The notes under the pieces: model-generated
Told to the model about the DNA's origin: nothing
Databases searched by the model: none
The model's input: the letters and a program-made list of their open reading frames with translations, nothing else
Position numbers and translations under genes: made by a program
Shown: piece by piece, positions 1 through 6,539 of the stretch
Layout of the letters: every line of letters begins with the position of its first letter
Position numbering within the stretch: the first letter of the stretch is position 1
Assembly: GCA_002449665.1 (NCBI GenBank)
Contig: DJXH01000003.1
Coordinates: forward strand, 1-9,531
Source of the DNA: Bacteroidales bacterium UBA7009
GTDB taxonomy: Bacteria > Bacteroidota > Bacteroidia > Bacteroidales > Paludibacteraceae
Length of the DNA: 9,531 nt
Reading direction: 5' to 3'

Positions 1-48
1 ACCTCCGGATTATGAATCCGACGCTCTAACCAGCTGAGCTACCCCGCC
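1..48 (-). tRNA. tRNA with CAT anticodon (elongator Met, or Ile2), partial
   Basis: Read on the minus strand from base 48, this is the first two thirds of a tRNA. It has a 7-base acceptor strand GGCGGGG, then TA, a D-arm GCTC/GAGC around loop AGCTGGTTA, and a 5-pair anticodon stem TCGGA/TCCGG closing loop TTCATAA. The anticodon CAT is at 12-14. The variable loop begins AGGT; the T-arm and 3' acceptor strand lie beyond the window edge. The anticodon stem lacks the three consecutive G-C pairs of initiator tRNA, so it is not fMet. Elongator tRNA-Met is the likeliest reading. A tRNA-Ile2, whose CAT is changed to lysidine-AT to read ATA codons, cannot be excluded without the missing 3' part. Confidence 0.93.
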
Positions 49-67
49 CTCTCACTGAAAGCGGCTG

Positions 68-99
68 CAAAGGTAAGGCAAATTTTTTATTCGTGCAAA
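68..99 (-). promoter_or_regulatory. Bacteroidota-type promoter of the CAT tRNA
   Basis: On the minus strand a -33 element TTTG (96-99) and a -7 element TACCTTTG (68-75) are separated by 20 bases. Both match the Bacteroidota consensus TTTG / TAnnTTTG exactly. Transcription would start near base 61, about a dozen bases before the tRNA 5' end at 48, as expected for a short processed leader. The -33 element lies inside one arm of the inverted repeat at 88-144. Confidence 0.8.
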
Positions 100-144
100 T
101 ATCCGCGCATTTTTTCGCATTTTATGAACTATTTGCAGCGAATA
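88..144. repeat. Inverted repeat, 14 bp arms with one bulge, 28-base loop
   Basis: Arm TATTCGTGCAAATA (88-101) is complementary to TATTTGCAGCGAATA (130-144) over 14 pairs, with one bulged base (G138); the loop is 102-129. It begins ten bases after the stop codon of the NrnA-like gene, so an operon transcript would fold it into a 3'-end hairpin. On that strand the hairpin is followed by AAAAAATTTG, not a T-run, so it is not a textbook intrinsic terminator. The arm nearer the tRNA contains the -33 box of the tRNA promoter. It may act in 3' end formation or mRNA stability, or as a protein site; which of these cannot be decided here. Confidence 0.6.
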
Positions 145-153
145 CTATCTAAT

Positions 154-1218
154 CTACTTGTTGTTATAGTGCTTGTAATTATTCAAAAAAAGCGCAACGG
201 CATCTTTGAGATTTCCATAGTACTCGCCGCCGGAAGCGTTCTTATGACCGCCGCCGTTGAAGATGTCAGCACAGAAAGTATTGACCGGTCGGTCGCCCTG
301 ACTGCGCATAGATATTTTTATCTTCGTCTTGCTTCCGCCTGCGATGGCAACCTCAGTAGCATTTACTTTGTCTTCACGCATAAAACACGAATAATAGATA
401 TCGCTTATCTGCAACGGCAGATTTACCAAACCTTCTGCATCGCCGGACTGGAAATTGAACCTATACAACTCCTTACGACTGAGATAGATAAGCGCTGTAT
501 GATGCTCTGCGAATATCTGCATCTTGCTATACAGACAATAGCCCATAAGGCGCATACGGTCGGCAGTATAACTATTAAAAACACTGTTATAGACCGCATC
601 TTTGTCCACGCCGACACGCACCAGTTCGCCCACAATCTCATACATCTCCGGATAATTGGAATTGAAAGAGAAATTGCCAGTGTCTGTCATCATACCGGTA
701 TATATACAAGTGGCTAACGGAAGCGTGAAAACATCCGTCTTCAGCGGATGGAGCGAGCGTATAAAGCGATAGACTATCTCCGAGGCAGACGGCGACTGCG
801 GGAAGGAGAAAACGACATTAGCAAAACTATCGGGGAAAAGGTGGTGGTCTATCAGTATCTTCGGACAGGATAGCGACAGCAGTTTATCACCGAGCGAACC
901 GATACGCTTGGGGGTATTAAAGTCGGTGCAAACAGCAAGGTCAGCAGTCTCCATAAGGCTATCGGCTTCCGCTTTTTGCGATTCATAAATAATAACATCT
1001 TCCGCCCCCGGCATCCAAGCGAGAAAAGCAGGGAAAGCATTAGGCACTACTACACCTACCTGCTTGCCCTGCCCCATAAGATAATGCTTCATAGCAAGTG
1101 CTGAACCCATAGCATCACCATCGGGCGACATGTGGGTGAGGATAACAACCGAGCGGGCAGAACCAATCAGTCTGCCCGCTTCGGATATTGCTTTGCTATC
1201 AAAGATAGAAGAAATCAT
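154..1218 (-). CDS. nrnA: DHH/DHHA1 phosphoesterase, NrnA-type oligoribonuclease/pAp phosphatase
   Basis: This 354-residue protein has the two-domain layout of NrnA. The N-terminal DHH domain carries the metal-binding motifs HMSPDGDAMGS (H29, D33, D35), CTDFN (D99), DHH (124-126) and GMMTDTGNF (D179). The C-terminal DHHA1 domain carries FNGGGHKNASGG (320-331), which binds the nucleic acid end. Family members are soluble Mn-dependent enzymes that degrade 2-5 nucleotide RNAs from the 5' end and/or remove the 3' phosphate from pAp. Substrate choice cannot be read from the motifs. The start at 1218 places the first motif at the usual depth; no Shine-Dalgarno is evident. It lies 37 bases after rnfA on the same strand with no promoter seen between them, so it is probably the last gene of the rnf operon. 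The stop is TAG. No damage is visible. Confidence 0.92.
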   Translation of the reverse strand: MISSIFDSKAISEAGRLIGSARSVVILTHMSPDGDAMGSALAMKHYLMGQGKQVGVVVPNAFPAFLAWMPGAEDVIIYESQKAEADSLMETADLAVCTDFNTPKRIGSLGDKLLSLSCPKILIDHHLFPDSFANVVFSFPQSPSASEIVYRFIRSLHPLKTDVFTLPLATCIYTGMMTDTGNFSFNSNYPEMYEIVGELVRVGVDKDAVYNSVFNSYTADRMRLMGYCLYSKMQIFAEHHTALIYLSRKELYRFNFQSGDAEGLVNLPLQISDIYYSCFMREDKVNATEVAIAGGSKTKIKISMRSQGDRPVNTFCADIFNGGGHKNASGGEYYGNLKDAVALFLNNYKHYNNK

Positions 1219-1255
1219 ATTGATATTCCCATTTCATAAGACAACCGCATATTGC

Positions 1256-1855
1256 TTATACCACGCCGGAGAAGCCCATAAACGCCATAGCAAGCAGTCC
1301 GGCAGAAAGAAGGGCGATAGGTGTGCCTTCCATTGCTTTTGGCACTTTGCTCATAGCGAGTTGCTCACGGATACCGGCAAAGAGAATGAGAGCAAGAGTA
1401 AAACCGAGTGCTGTTGCGAAAGCGAAGACAGTACCTTGCAGCAACGAAGCCTCTGCACCCGGGACTTTGCTTGCCCACGTACCATCTGCTACGAGGATAG
1501 CGACACCGAGTATGCAGCAGTTAGTGGTGATAAGCGGCAGGAAAACACCGAGAGCCTGATAGAGACTCGGAGAGATTTTCTTCAGCACAATCTCAATCAT
1601 CTGCACGAGAGCGGCAATAACGAGGATAAAGAGGATGGTCTGCAAGAACTGTATCTCAAACGGCTCAAGCACATAATGCTGGAGCAGATAAGTAACTATC
1701 GTAGCCAAAGTAAGCACAAAAGTAACGGCAGCACCCATACCGGCTGCAGTATCTATTTTCTTACTTACTCCCAAGAAAGGGCATATACCGAGGAACTGGG
1801 AGAAAACGATATTATTTACGAATATCGCACTTATTATAATCAGTAGGTAAACCAT
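1256..1855 (-). CDS. rnfA: Rnf electron transport complex subunit RnfA
   Basis: A 199-residue, almost wholly hydrophobic protein with about six membrane segments, of the RnfA/NqrE/RsxA family. The signature near the N-terminus is NNIVFSQFLGICPFLGV with C25; a second conserved region, LITTNCCILGV, carries C113 and C114. In Rnf and Nqr structures, RnfA and RnfE are inverted homologues whose cysteines hold an iron-sulfur centre halfway across the membrane, passing electrons between the cytoplasmic and periplasmic cofactors. Both cysteine positions are kept here. It follows rnfE by 34 bases and is the last rnf gene. No Shine-Dalgarno precedes the ATG. The length is slightly above the usual value of about 190. 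NqrE is the alternative family name, but the flanking rnfB and rnfC decide for Rnf. Confidence 0.97.
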   Translation of the reverse strand: MVYLLIIISAIFVNNIVFSQFLGICPFLGVSKKIDTAAGMGAAVTFVLTLATIVTYLLQHYVLEPFEIQFLQTILFILVIAALVQMIEIVLKKISPSLYQALGVFLPLITTNCCILGVAILVADGTWASKVPGAEASLLQGTVFAFATALGFTLALILFAGIREQLAMSKVPKAMEGTPIALLSAGLLAMAFMGFSGVV

Positions 1856-1889
1856 AATCAGTCAATAAATTATAATTTAACATTTATAG

Positions 1890-2492
1890 TTACTTGCGCA
1901 GTTTGTTCACAGCCGCCATCAGATATGCAAGTGCGATAAAAGCACCCGGAGCAAGTACGAAGATGAGCATACCGTAACTTTCAGGATAGATAGTGAACCC
2001 CTCGAAACTGCCGGTGGAGAAAACGCGCCCCGAGCCGAGCAGTTCGCGAACAAAGCCTAAAACGGTGAGCGACAGCGTAAAGCCAAGTCCCATACCAAGA
2101 CCATCAAGAGCAGAAAGCCCTACTCCGTTTTTAGCGGCAAAAGACTCGGCACGACCAAGCACGATACAGTTAACCACAATAAGTGGTATAAACAGACCGA
2201 GAGTCTCATATACAGCAGGTACGTAGGCTTGCATAAGCAGTTGAACCATAGTAACAAACGATGCTATCACCACTATATATGCTGGGATATGCACTTTGTC
2301 GGGTATAAGATTGCGAAGCAGCGATATAACGACGTTGGAGCATACGAGCACGAACATCGTGGCAAGCCCCATAGACATACCGTTGACAGCACTTGTGGTG
2401 GTGGCAAGTGTAGGACACATACCAAGCACAAGAGCAAAAGTCGGATTCTCACGGAGAAGTCCGTTAGTAAATGTATTTAATGCTTTACTCAT
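1890..2492 (-). CDS. rnfE: Rnf electron transport complex subunit RnfE
   Basis: A 200-residue polytopic membrane protein of the RnfE/NqrD/RsxE family. It begins with FTNGLLRENPTFALVLGMCP, the typical RnfE opening, with conserved C26 in the first membrane segment. A second cysteine is C109 in FIPLIVVNCIVLGRAESFA. These should pair with C25 and C113 (or C114) of RnfA to bind the intramembrane iron-sulfur centre. The segment GLGMGLGFTLSLTVLGFVRELLG is the conserved second half. The gene starts only 6 bases after the rnfG stop and has no recognisable Shine-Dalgarno, so it is probably translated by coupling to rnfG. No truncation is seen. Confidence 0.97.
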   Translation of the reverse strand: MSKALNTFTNGLLRENPTFALVLGMCPTLATTTSAVNGMSMGLATMFVLVCSNVVISLLRNLIPDKVHIPAYIVVIASFVTMVQLLMQAYVPAVYETLGLFIPLIVVNCIVLGRAESFAAKNGVGLSALDGLGMGLGFTLSLTVLGFVRELLGSGRVFSTGSFEGFTIYPESYGMLIFVLAPGAFIALAYLMAAVNKLRK

Positions 2493-2498
2493 AGTTGA

Positions 2499-3164
2499 TT
2501 ACATTTTAGGGCAGTTGGTACTTTCTTCTACTATTGCCTGTATGCTGTCGCAGCCGACAACGGTTGCGCCGCTTATGCCGTCAGCGGCAGCGGTATCTAT
2601 ACCTGCCACCTGCTTATATACCTCATAGGCATTACGAACAGACAGCAGAAAAGCGCGAGACGAGATAGTGGCAGCCGTGATAGCATCTATATCGCCACCG
2701 TCTTTGCTGACTGTAAAATTAACTTTTTCAGGCGATTTGGCAAGTATTGACTGCTGTTTCTTGTCAGTCTTAAACCACTTGGTCATCTTATCGCCAAGCC
2801 CCGGAGTTTCCTGATGCTCAAGCACGGAATAGTTGACTACATTACCTTCGCCGTCAAAACCTATCATCATCTTAAACTTACCGCCGAAACCGTTTTCTTC
2901 TGTCTGTACGGCAACACCTTTAAGTTCGTCGTTAAGGTAGGCTTTATATACAATCATTCCGTCTATATCTTCCCCTTCAGTTACGGTCAGACCGTCTATA
3001 GCGGGCAGCACTTCGGCTACGGCTTTTTGCTGTTTTTCGGCTTTCTGCACTGCTATCGGGTCTTTGGTAAGGGTGTAAAGTCCGCCAAGCAAAGCGGCAG
3101 CGGCTACGGCTACCAAGGTCAGCGAAACCACCATATTAAGCAAATTGCTTTCTAATCTTTTCAT
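2499..3164 (-). CDS. rnfG: Rnf electron transport complex subunit RnfG, flavoprotein
   Basis: A 221-residue protein with one N-terminal membrane anchor (about 8-32) and a periplasmic FMN-binding domain. HQETPGLGDKM (117-127) is the conserved family block. RnfG normally binds FMN covalently through a threonine in a Dxx[ST]GAT motif, put on by ApbE; the likely site is T166 in DAITAATISS (160-169), where the usual G is A. A second match, DGISGAT (195-201), lies near the C-terminus, followed by cysteines C205 and C218. Which threonine carries the flavin cannot be settled here. The gene begins 12 bases after rnfD and is preceded by a strong Shine-Dalgarno (3171-3178), so the start at 3164 is secure. 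No apbE gene is in the window. Confidence 0.96.
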   Translation of the reverse strand: MKRLESNLLNMVVSLTLVAVAAAALLGGLYTLTKDPIAVQKAEKQQKAVAEVLPAIDGLTVTEGEDIDGMIVYKAYLNDELKGVAVQTEENGFGGKFKMMIGFDGEGNVVNYSVLEHQETPGLGDKMTKWFKTDKKQQSILAKSPEKVNFTVSKDGGDIDAITAATISSRAFLLSVRNAYEVYKQVAGIDTAAADGISGATVVGCDSIQAIVEESTNCPKM

Positions 3165-3170
3165 AGCTGC

Positions 3171-3178
3171 ACCTCCTT
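3171..3178 (-). promoter_or_regulatory. Strong Shine-Dalgarno of rnfG
   Basis: The minus strand reads TAAGGAGGTGCAGCTATG: AAGGAGGT, a near-perfect anti-16S match, with 7 bases between AGGAGG and the ATG of rnfG. The site overlaps the TAA stop of rnfD (3177-3179), so a ribosome ending on rnfD sits on the rnfG ribosome-binding site. Most other genes in the window have no such sequence. Confidence 0.85.
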
Positions 3179-4217
3179 ATTTTTTTACTTTTACTTTTTC
3201 ACCGAATCTGCGCGGACGAATCTTGTTGAGCAGCGGTACACATGCGTTCATTATAAGTATGGCAAACGACATACCTTCGGGATAAGCACCCCAAGTACGA
3301 ATAACCATCACTATAACGCCTATACCTATACCGAAGATAATCTTGCCGCAATCGGTCATCGGGCTGGTAACATAGTCCGTTGCCATAAAGAAAGCACCGA
3401 GCATCATACCGCCGGTGAGCAGAGTATAAGCCACATACTGCCAAGTGGTAAAACCTTCGGGGAGCGCACCGCACCAACCTGTAACGGCTGCAAGCAAAGC
3501 CACCGTGCAGAGAATGCTGACGGGTATATGCCAAGTGATAACTCGCGTACATATAAGGAAGATTCCACCGGCAATAAGAGCAAGTGCGCAAACCTCACCA
3601 AGACTGCCGCCCATCACTCCGAGCAGCGAATCCCAAAGGTCGGGCAACTGACTTACAACGTCTGACTTGCCGTCTTTTACTATCTGCTTGAGGTAGTAAA
3701 GCGGGGTGGCACCGGTGTTGGCATCCGGACCGTCTGCGATTACCGTTTGGTTAGTAATAAGACTGGCAAATCCTTGCGCTTTGGGCCACGTGGTCATCTG
3801 CGCAGGGAAAGAGATAAGCAGGAAGACACGACCTACAAGAGCGGGGTTGAAGGGGTTCTGCCCAAGTCCGCCGAAGGTCATCTTACCCACGCCTATAGCT
3901 ACAACCGCGCCTATAAGTACTATCCACCAGTCTATGTTACTCGGCAGGTTGAAAGCGAGCAACAGACCTGTGAGAATGGCAGAGAGGTCGCCAATGGTGT
4001 TCTTTTCTTTAAGGAGGTATTTGGTTACTACCCACTCTGTACAAACACAGGCGGCAATACTAATCAAAGCGGTTATCAAAGCCCCCCAGCCGAACTCTAT
4101 TACGCTGACTATATAGGCAGGCAGCAGAGCCAAAATGACAAGCAGCATATTTCTGCGTACACTATCACCGCTATGAGCGTGAGGTGCAGGAGCTACAATA
4201 AGTTTTTTCATTGTCAT
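3177..4217 (-). CDS. rnfD: Rnf electron transport complex subunit RnfD, flavoprotein
   Basis: A 346-residue polytopic membrane protein of the RnfD/NqrB family. Conserved blocks are GGLGQNPFNPALVGRVFL (116-133), NTGATPLY (167-174) and ATDYVTSPMT (279-288). T171 in DANTGAT fits the Dxx[ST]GAT flavinylation motif exactly and should carry FMN by a phosphoester bond on the periplasmic side. RnfD is thought to form part of the ion path and passes electrons with RnfG. Two ATG codons lie close together (4217 and 4211, protein beginning MTMKK or MKK); neither has a Shine-Dalgarno, so the exact start is uncertain by two residues. The gap after rnfC is 42 bases with an A-rich leader. The C-terminus is basic (IRPRRFGEKVKVKK), consistent with a cytoplasmic tail. 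Confidence 0.97.
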   Translation of the reverse strand: MTMKKLIVAPAPHAHSGDSVRRNMLLVILALLPAYIVSVIEFGWGALITALISIAACVCTEWVVTKYLLKEKNTIGDLSAILTGLLLAFNLPSNIDWWIVLIGAVVAIGVGKMTFGGLGQNPFNPALVGRVFLLISFPAQMTTWPKAQGFASLITNQTVIADGPDANTGATPLYYLKQIVKDGKSDVVSQLPDLWDSLLGVMGGSLGEVCALALIAGGIFLICTRVITWHIPVSILCTVALLAAVTGWCGALPEGFTTWQYVAYTLLTGGMMLGAFFMATDYVTSPMTDCGKIIFGIGIGVIVMVIRTWGAYPEGMSFAILIMNACVPLLNKIRPRRFGEKVKVKK

Positions 4218-4259
4218 ATATGATAAATATTCAACTTCTTTTTTCTTTTGCTCTACGGG

Positions 4260-5597
4260 TTATTTTTTAGCCTGTCGTGCGCGAATGATACCGCCCACGG
4301 TGGCTTTACCCATACGTATATAGTCAAGCAGCGGACGGTGGCTCGGACAGGTGAACAGACAGCAGCCGCAGTCGATACAGTCCATCACATCGTGCTTCTC
4401 CATATCGTCCCACATCTGCATCTGCGCCTGTTTGCTGAGCAGATACGGCTCCAAGCCCATAGGGCAGGCACTCACGCATTTGCCGCAACGTATGCAGTTC
4501 TCCGGCTCAACGCGACGGCTCTCGCTTTCGGGCAGGAAGAGTAAACCGCTAACTCGTTTGTTGGACGGCATATCTATGTTGTTCATAGCACGCCCCATCA
4601 TCGGTCCGCCGCCTATAATCTTTCCAGTGTCTTCAGGTACGCCGCCTGCGGCTTCCACCACCTGACTGAGCGGAGTACCAAAACGAACGCTGTAGTTGCC
4701 CGGTTTTTGCAGACTCTTACCCGTTACGGTCATCACTCGCGAGATAAGGGGTTTGCGTTTCTGTACTGCTTCATATACGGCATATATGGTAGCGACATTA
4801 TCCACAACGGCACCTACCTCTATGGGCAGTGCGCCGCTCGGAACCTGACGACCGATACAAGCATCTATCAGCTGTTTCTCACCGCCTTGCGGGTATTTGA
4901 GTTTGAGCGGCTGAACGGATATGCCGAGCGTGCGTGCTGCAAGTTCGCGCATACGGGCGATAGCATCGGGCTTGTTTTTCTCTATTCCGATAACGGCTTT
5001 GTCTATACCCAAAGCGCGCATAAGAATCTGAATACCGACTATAATCTCCTCACCGTGTTCGAGCATAAGCTGGTGGTCGCAAGTAAGATACGGCTCACAC
5101 TCTACGCCGTTCACTATCAGCACCTCGGCTTTCTTGCCGGGAGGCGGCATCAGTTTGACGTGCGTGGGGAAGCAAGCACCACCGAGACCTACGACGCCTG
5201 CGGCAGAAATACGGTCTATTATCTCTTTGGGGTCGAGCGTACATTCGCGAACTACATCGGTGGAGCGGTCTATGGTCTCAAGCCACTCGTCGCCTTCCAC
5301 GTCTATGAAGATAGCGGGCATACGCATCCCCCAAGCATCTGTAGTAGAGTCTATTTTCGCTACTGTCCCGCTCACTGGTGAGTGGATATTGGCACTAACG
5401 AACCCGCCGGCCTTGGCTATCAGTTCGCCGACCTTCACTTTCTGTCCTTTCTCTACCACCGGCTGGGCAGGTGCACCTATGTGTTGCACAAGCGGTATTA
5501 TAGCCTTGCTCGGCAGCGCGCACTCCGTAATGGGCTGATGAGCAGAATAAATCTTATTGTCGTGCGGATGCACTCCGCCTATACTGAATGTTTTCAT
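4260..5597 (-). CDS. rnfC: Rnf electron transport complex subunit RnfC, NAD-side iron-sulfur flavoprotein
   Basis: A 445-residue soluble, membrane-attached protein that forms the NAD(H) end of Rnf. It opens with the RnfC barrel-sandwich region (FSIGGVHPHDNK, then SPVSGTVAKID at 73-83). Next comes the NADH/FMN-binding fold shared with NuoF, marked by GLGGACFPTHVKL (137-149) and VNGVECEPYLTCDH (162-175). A SLBB-like part follows, with GGGPMMGRAM at 329-338. Two [4Fe-4S] motifs end the protein: C368, C371, C374, C378 and C407, C410, C413, C417. The start codon overlaps the rnfB stop by four bases (ATGA) and has a strong Shine-Dalgarno inside rnfB, so the start is secure. No long C-terminal extension of the kind seen in enterobacterial RsxC is present. 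Confidence 0.98.
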   Translation of the reverse strand: MKTFSIGGVHPHDNKIYSAHQPITECALPSKAIIPLVQHIGAPAQPVVEKGQKVKVGELIAKAGGFVSANIHSPVSGTVAKIDSTTDAWGMRMPAIFIDVEGDEWLETIDRSTDVVRECTLDPKEIIDRISAAGVVGLGGACFPTHVKLMPPPGKKAEVLIVNGVECEPYLTCDHQLMLEHGEEIIVGIQILMRALGIDKAVIGIEKNKPDAIARMRELAARTLGISVQPLKLKYPQGGEKQLIDACIGRQVPSGALPIEVGAVVDNVATIYAVYEAVQKRKPLISRVMTVTGKSLQKPGNYSVRFGTPLSQVVEAAGGVPEDTGKIIGGGPMMGRAMNNIDMPSNKRVSGLLFLPESESRRVEPENCIRCGKCVSACPMGLEPYLLSKQAQMQMWDDMEKHDVMDCIDCGCCLFTCPSHRPLLDYIRMGKATVGGIIRARQAKK

Positions 5598-6514
5598 GCT
5601 TGTGCCTCCTCTTTTTGGGGTTCTACTTTTGCCGCCTCCGTTTTGGTTTCAGCCGGTTGGGCTTGAGCAGCAGCCGGCGTTTCCGTAGCAGGCTTACGCG
5701 GCGGGAAGTTAATGGCGTGAATGGCACCCGTCGGACATGCTTCTTCACACTTGCGGCACAGACGGCACTTGTTGAAGTCTATATATGCAACGTTGTTCTC
5801 TACCGTGATAGCTTCAAACTTACACTCTTTCTGACATTTGCCGCATCCGATACAAGCGTTAAGACAAGCCTTGCGCGCTACCGCACCTTTGTCTTTATTG
5901 ACACACTCCACTACCATTCGTCTGCCTTTCGGACCTTTCTTGCGAAGTTCGATAATGTTTCTCGGACAAGCCTTGGCGCATTTACCGCAAGCCACACATT
6001 TGTCTTCATCCACTTCGGGCAAGCCTGTCTCAGGATTGATATGAATGGCATCAAACCCGCAAGCCTCAACACAGTCGCCACAACTGAGGCAGCCAAACGG
6101 ACAAGCCGTCTCGCCTACATACAGACTGTTCTGCACGCGGCAACTCTTTACGCCGTCATACTCACTGGTGCGCGGACGCGCTTTACACTCGCCGTTACAA
6201 CGCACAACGGCAATCATCGGATCGGCAGCCGCAGCCTCCATACCGAGAATAGAGCCTACCTGCTGCATTACAGCCGCTCCGCCTACGGGACAAAGCAGCC
6301 CGTCCAAACTGTCGGCTTTGACACACGCTTCAGCCAAAGCCCTGCAACCCGCAAAACCGCAACCACCGCAGTTGGCGCCGGGGAGCACCTCCTGCACAAG
6401 GTCAATACGCGGGTCTTCCTCCACCTTGAACTTCTGAGCCGTCAGGTAAAGCAACAGAGCCGCTGCCAAACCCGTCAAGCCGAGTACAAGCAAAGAAACA
6501 ACAATCAGATTCAT
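5594..6514 (-). CDS. rnfB: Rnf electron transport complex subunit RnfB, multi-cluster ferredoxin subunit
   Basis: A 306-residue protein with one N-terminal membrane helix (about 3-25) and a cytoplasmic iron-sulfur domain that exchanges electrons with ferredoxin. The first cluster motif is C49, C52, C57, C75 (the Fe-S domain also found in anaerobic CO-dehydrogenase partners). Four ferredoxin-type CxxCxxCxxxC motifs follow: C142-C152, C173-C183, C221-C231 and C250-C260, forming two 2[4Fe-4S] modules, so at least five clusters are possible. Further cysteines at 106, 110, 125, 138, 204 and 217 lie in conserved-looking blocks. This is the long RnfB of anaerobes rather than the short proteobacterial form of about 190 residues. 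The last 36 residues are an Ala/Pro/Glu/Lys tail of low complexity. The gene follows rseC by 25 bases without a Shine-Dalgarno and overlaps rnfC by four. Confidence 0.97.
   Translation of the reverse strand: MNLIVVSLLVLGLTGLAAALLLYLTAQKFKVEEDPRIDLVQEVLPGANCGGCGFAGCRALAEACVKADSLDGLLCPVGGAAVMQQVGSILGMEAAAADPMIAVVRCNGECKARPRTSEYDGVKSCRVQNSLYVGETACPFGCLSCGDCVEACGFDAIHINPETGLPEVDEDKCVACGKCAKACPRNIIELRKKGPKGRRMVVECVNKDKGAVARKACLNACIGCGKCQKECKFEAITVENNVAYIDFNKCRLCRKCEEACPTGAIHAINFPPRKPATETPAAAQAQPAETKTEAAKVEPQKEEAQA
5605..5611 (-). promoter_or_regulatory. Strong Shine-Dalgarno of rnfC inside the rnfB coding end
   Basis: The minus strand reads GAGGAGGCACAAGCATGA. GAGGAGG encodes part of the final Glu-Glu-Ala of RnfB and stands 7 bases before the ATG of rnfC, which overlaps the rnfB TGA stop. 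This is a translational-coupling arrangement and fixes the rnfC start. Its spacing equals that of the rnfG site. Confidence 0.8.
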
Positions 6515-6539
6515 AATAGTATAGTATTTTTATAATGGA

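Noticed and set aside
102..129. Possible intrinsic terminator in the repeated TTTTTTCGC / ATGCG bases after nrnA
   Set aside because: The GCG/CGC pairing within the loop is only three or four bases and no T-run follows on the minus strand.
1130..1846. Plus-strand open frame of 238 codons across rnfA and the start of nrnA
   Set aside because: It spans two well-supported minus-strand genes and has no promoter or family resemblance.
4707..5381. Plus-strand open frame of 224 codons opposite rnfC
   Set aside because: No domain or promoter seen; rnfC on the other strand is certain.
5588..6535. Plus-strand open frame of 315 codons across rnfB
   Set aside because: It mirrors rnfB almost end to end. 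RnfB's cluster motifs are unmistakable, and the antisense protein shows no recognisable domain; low stop density opposite a GC-biased gene explains it.
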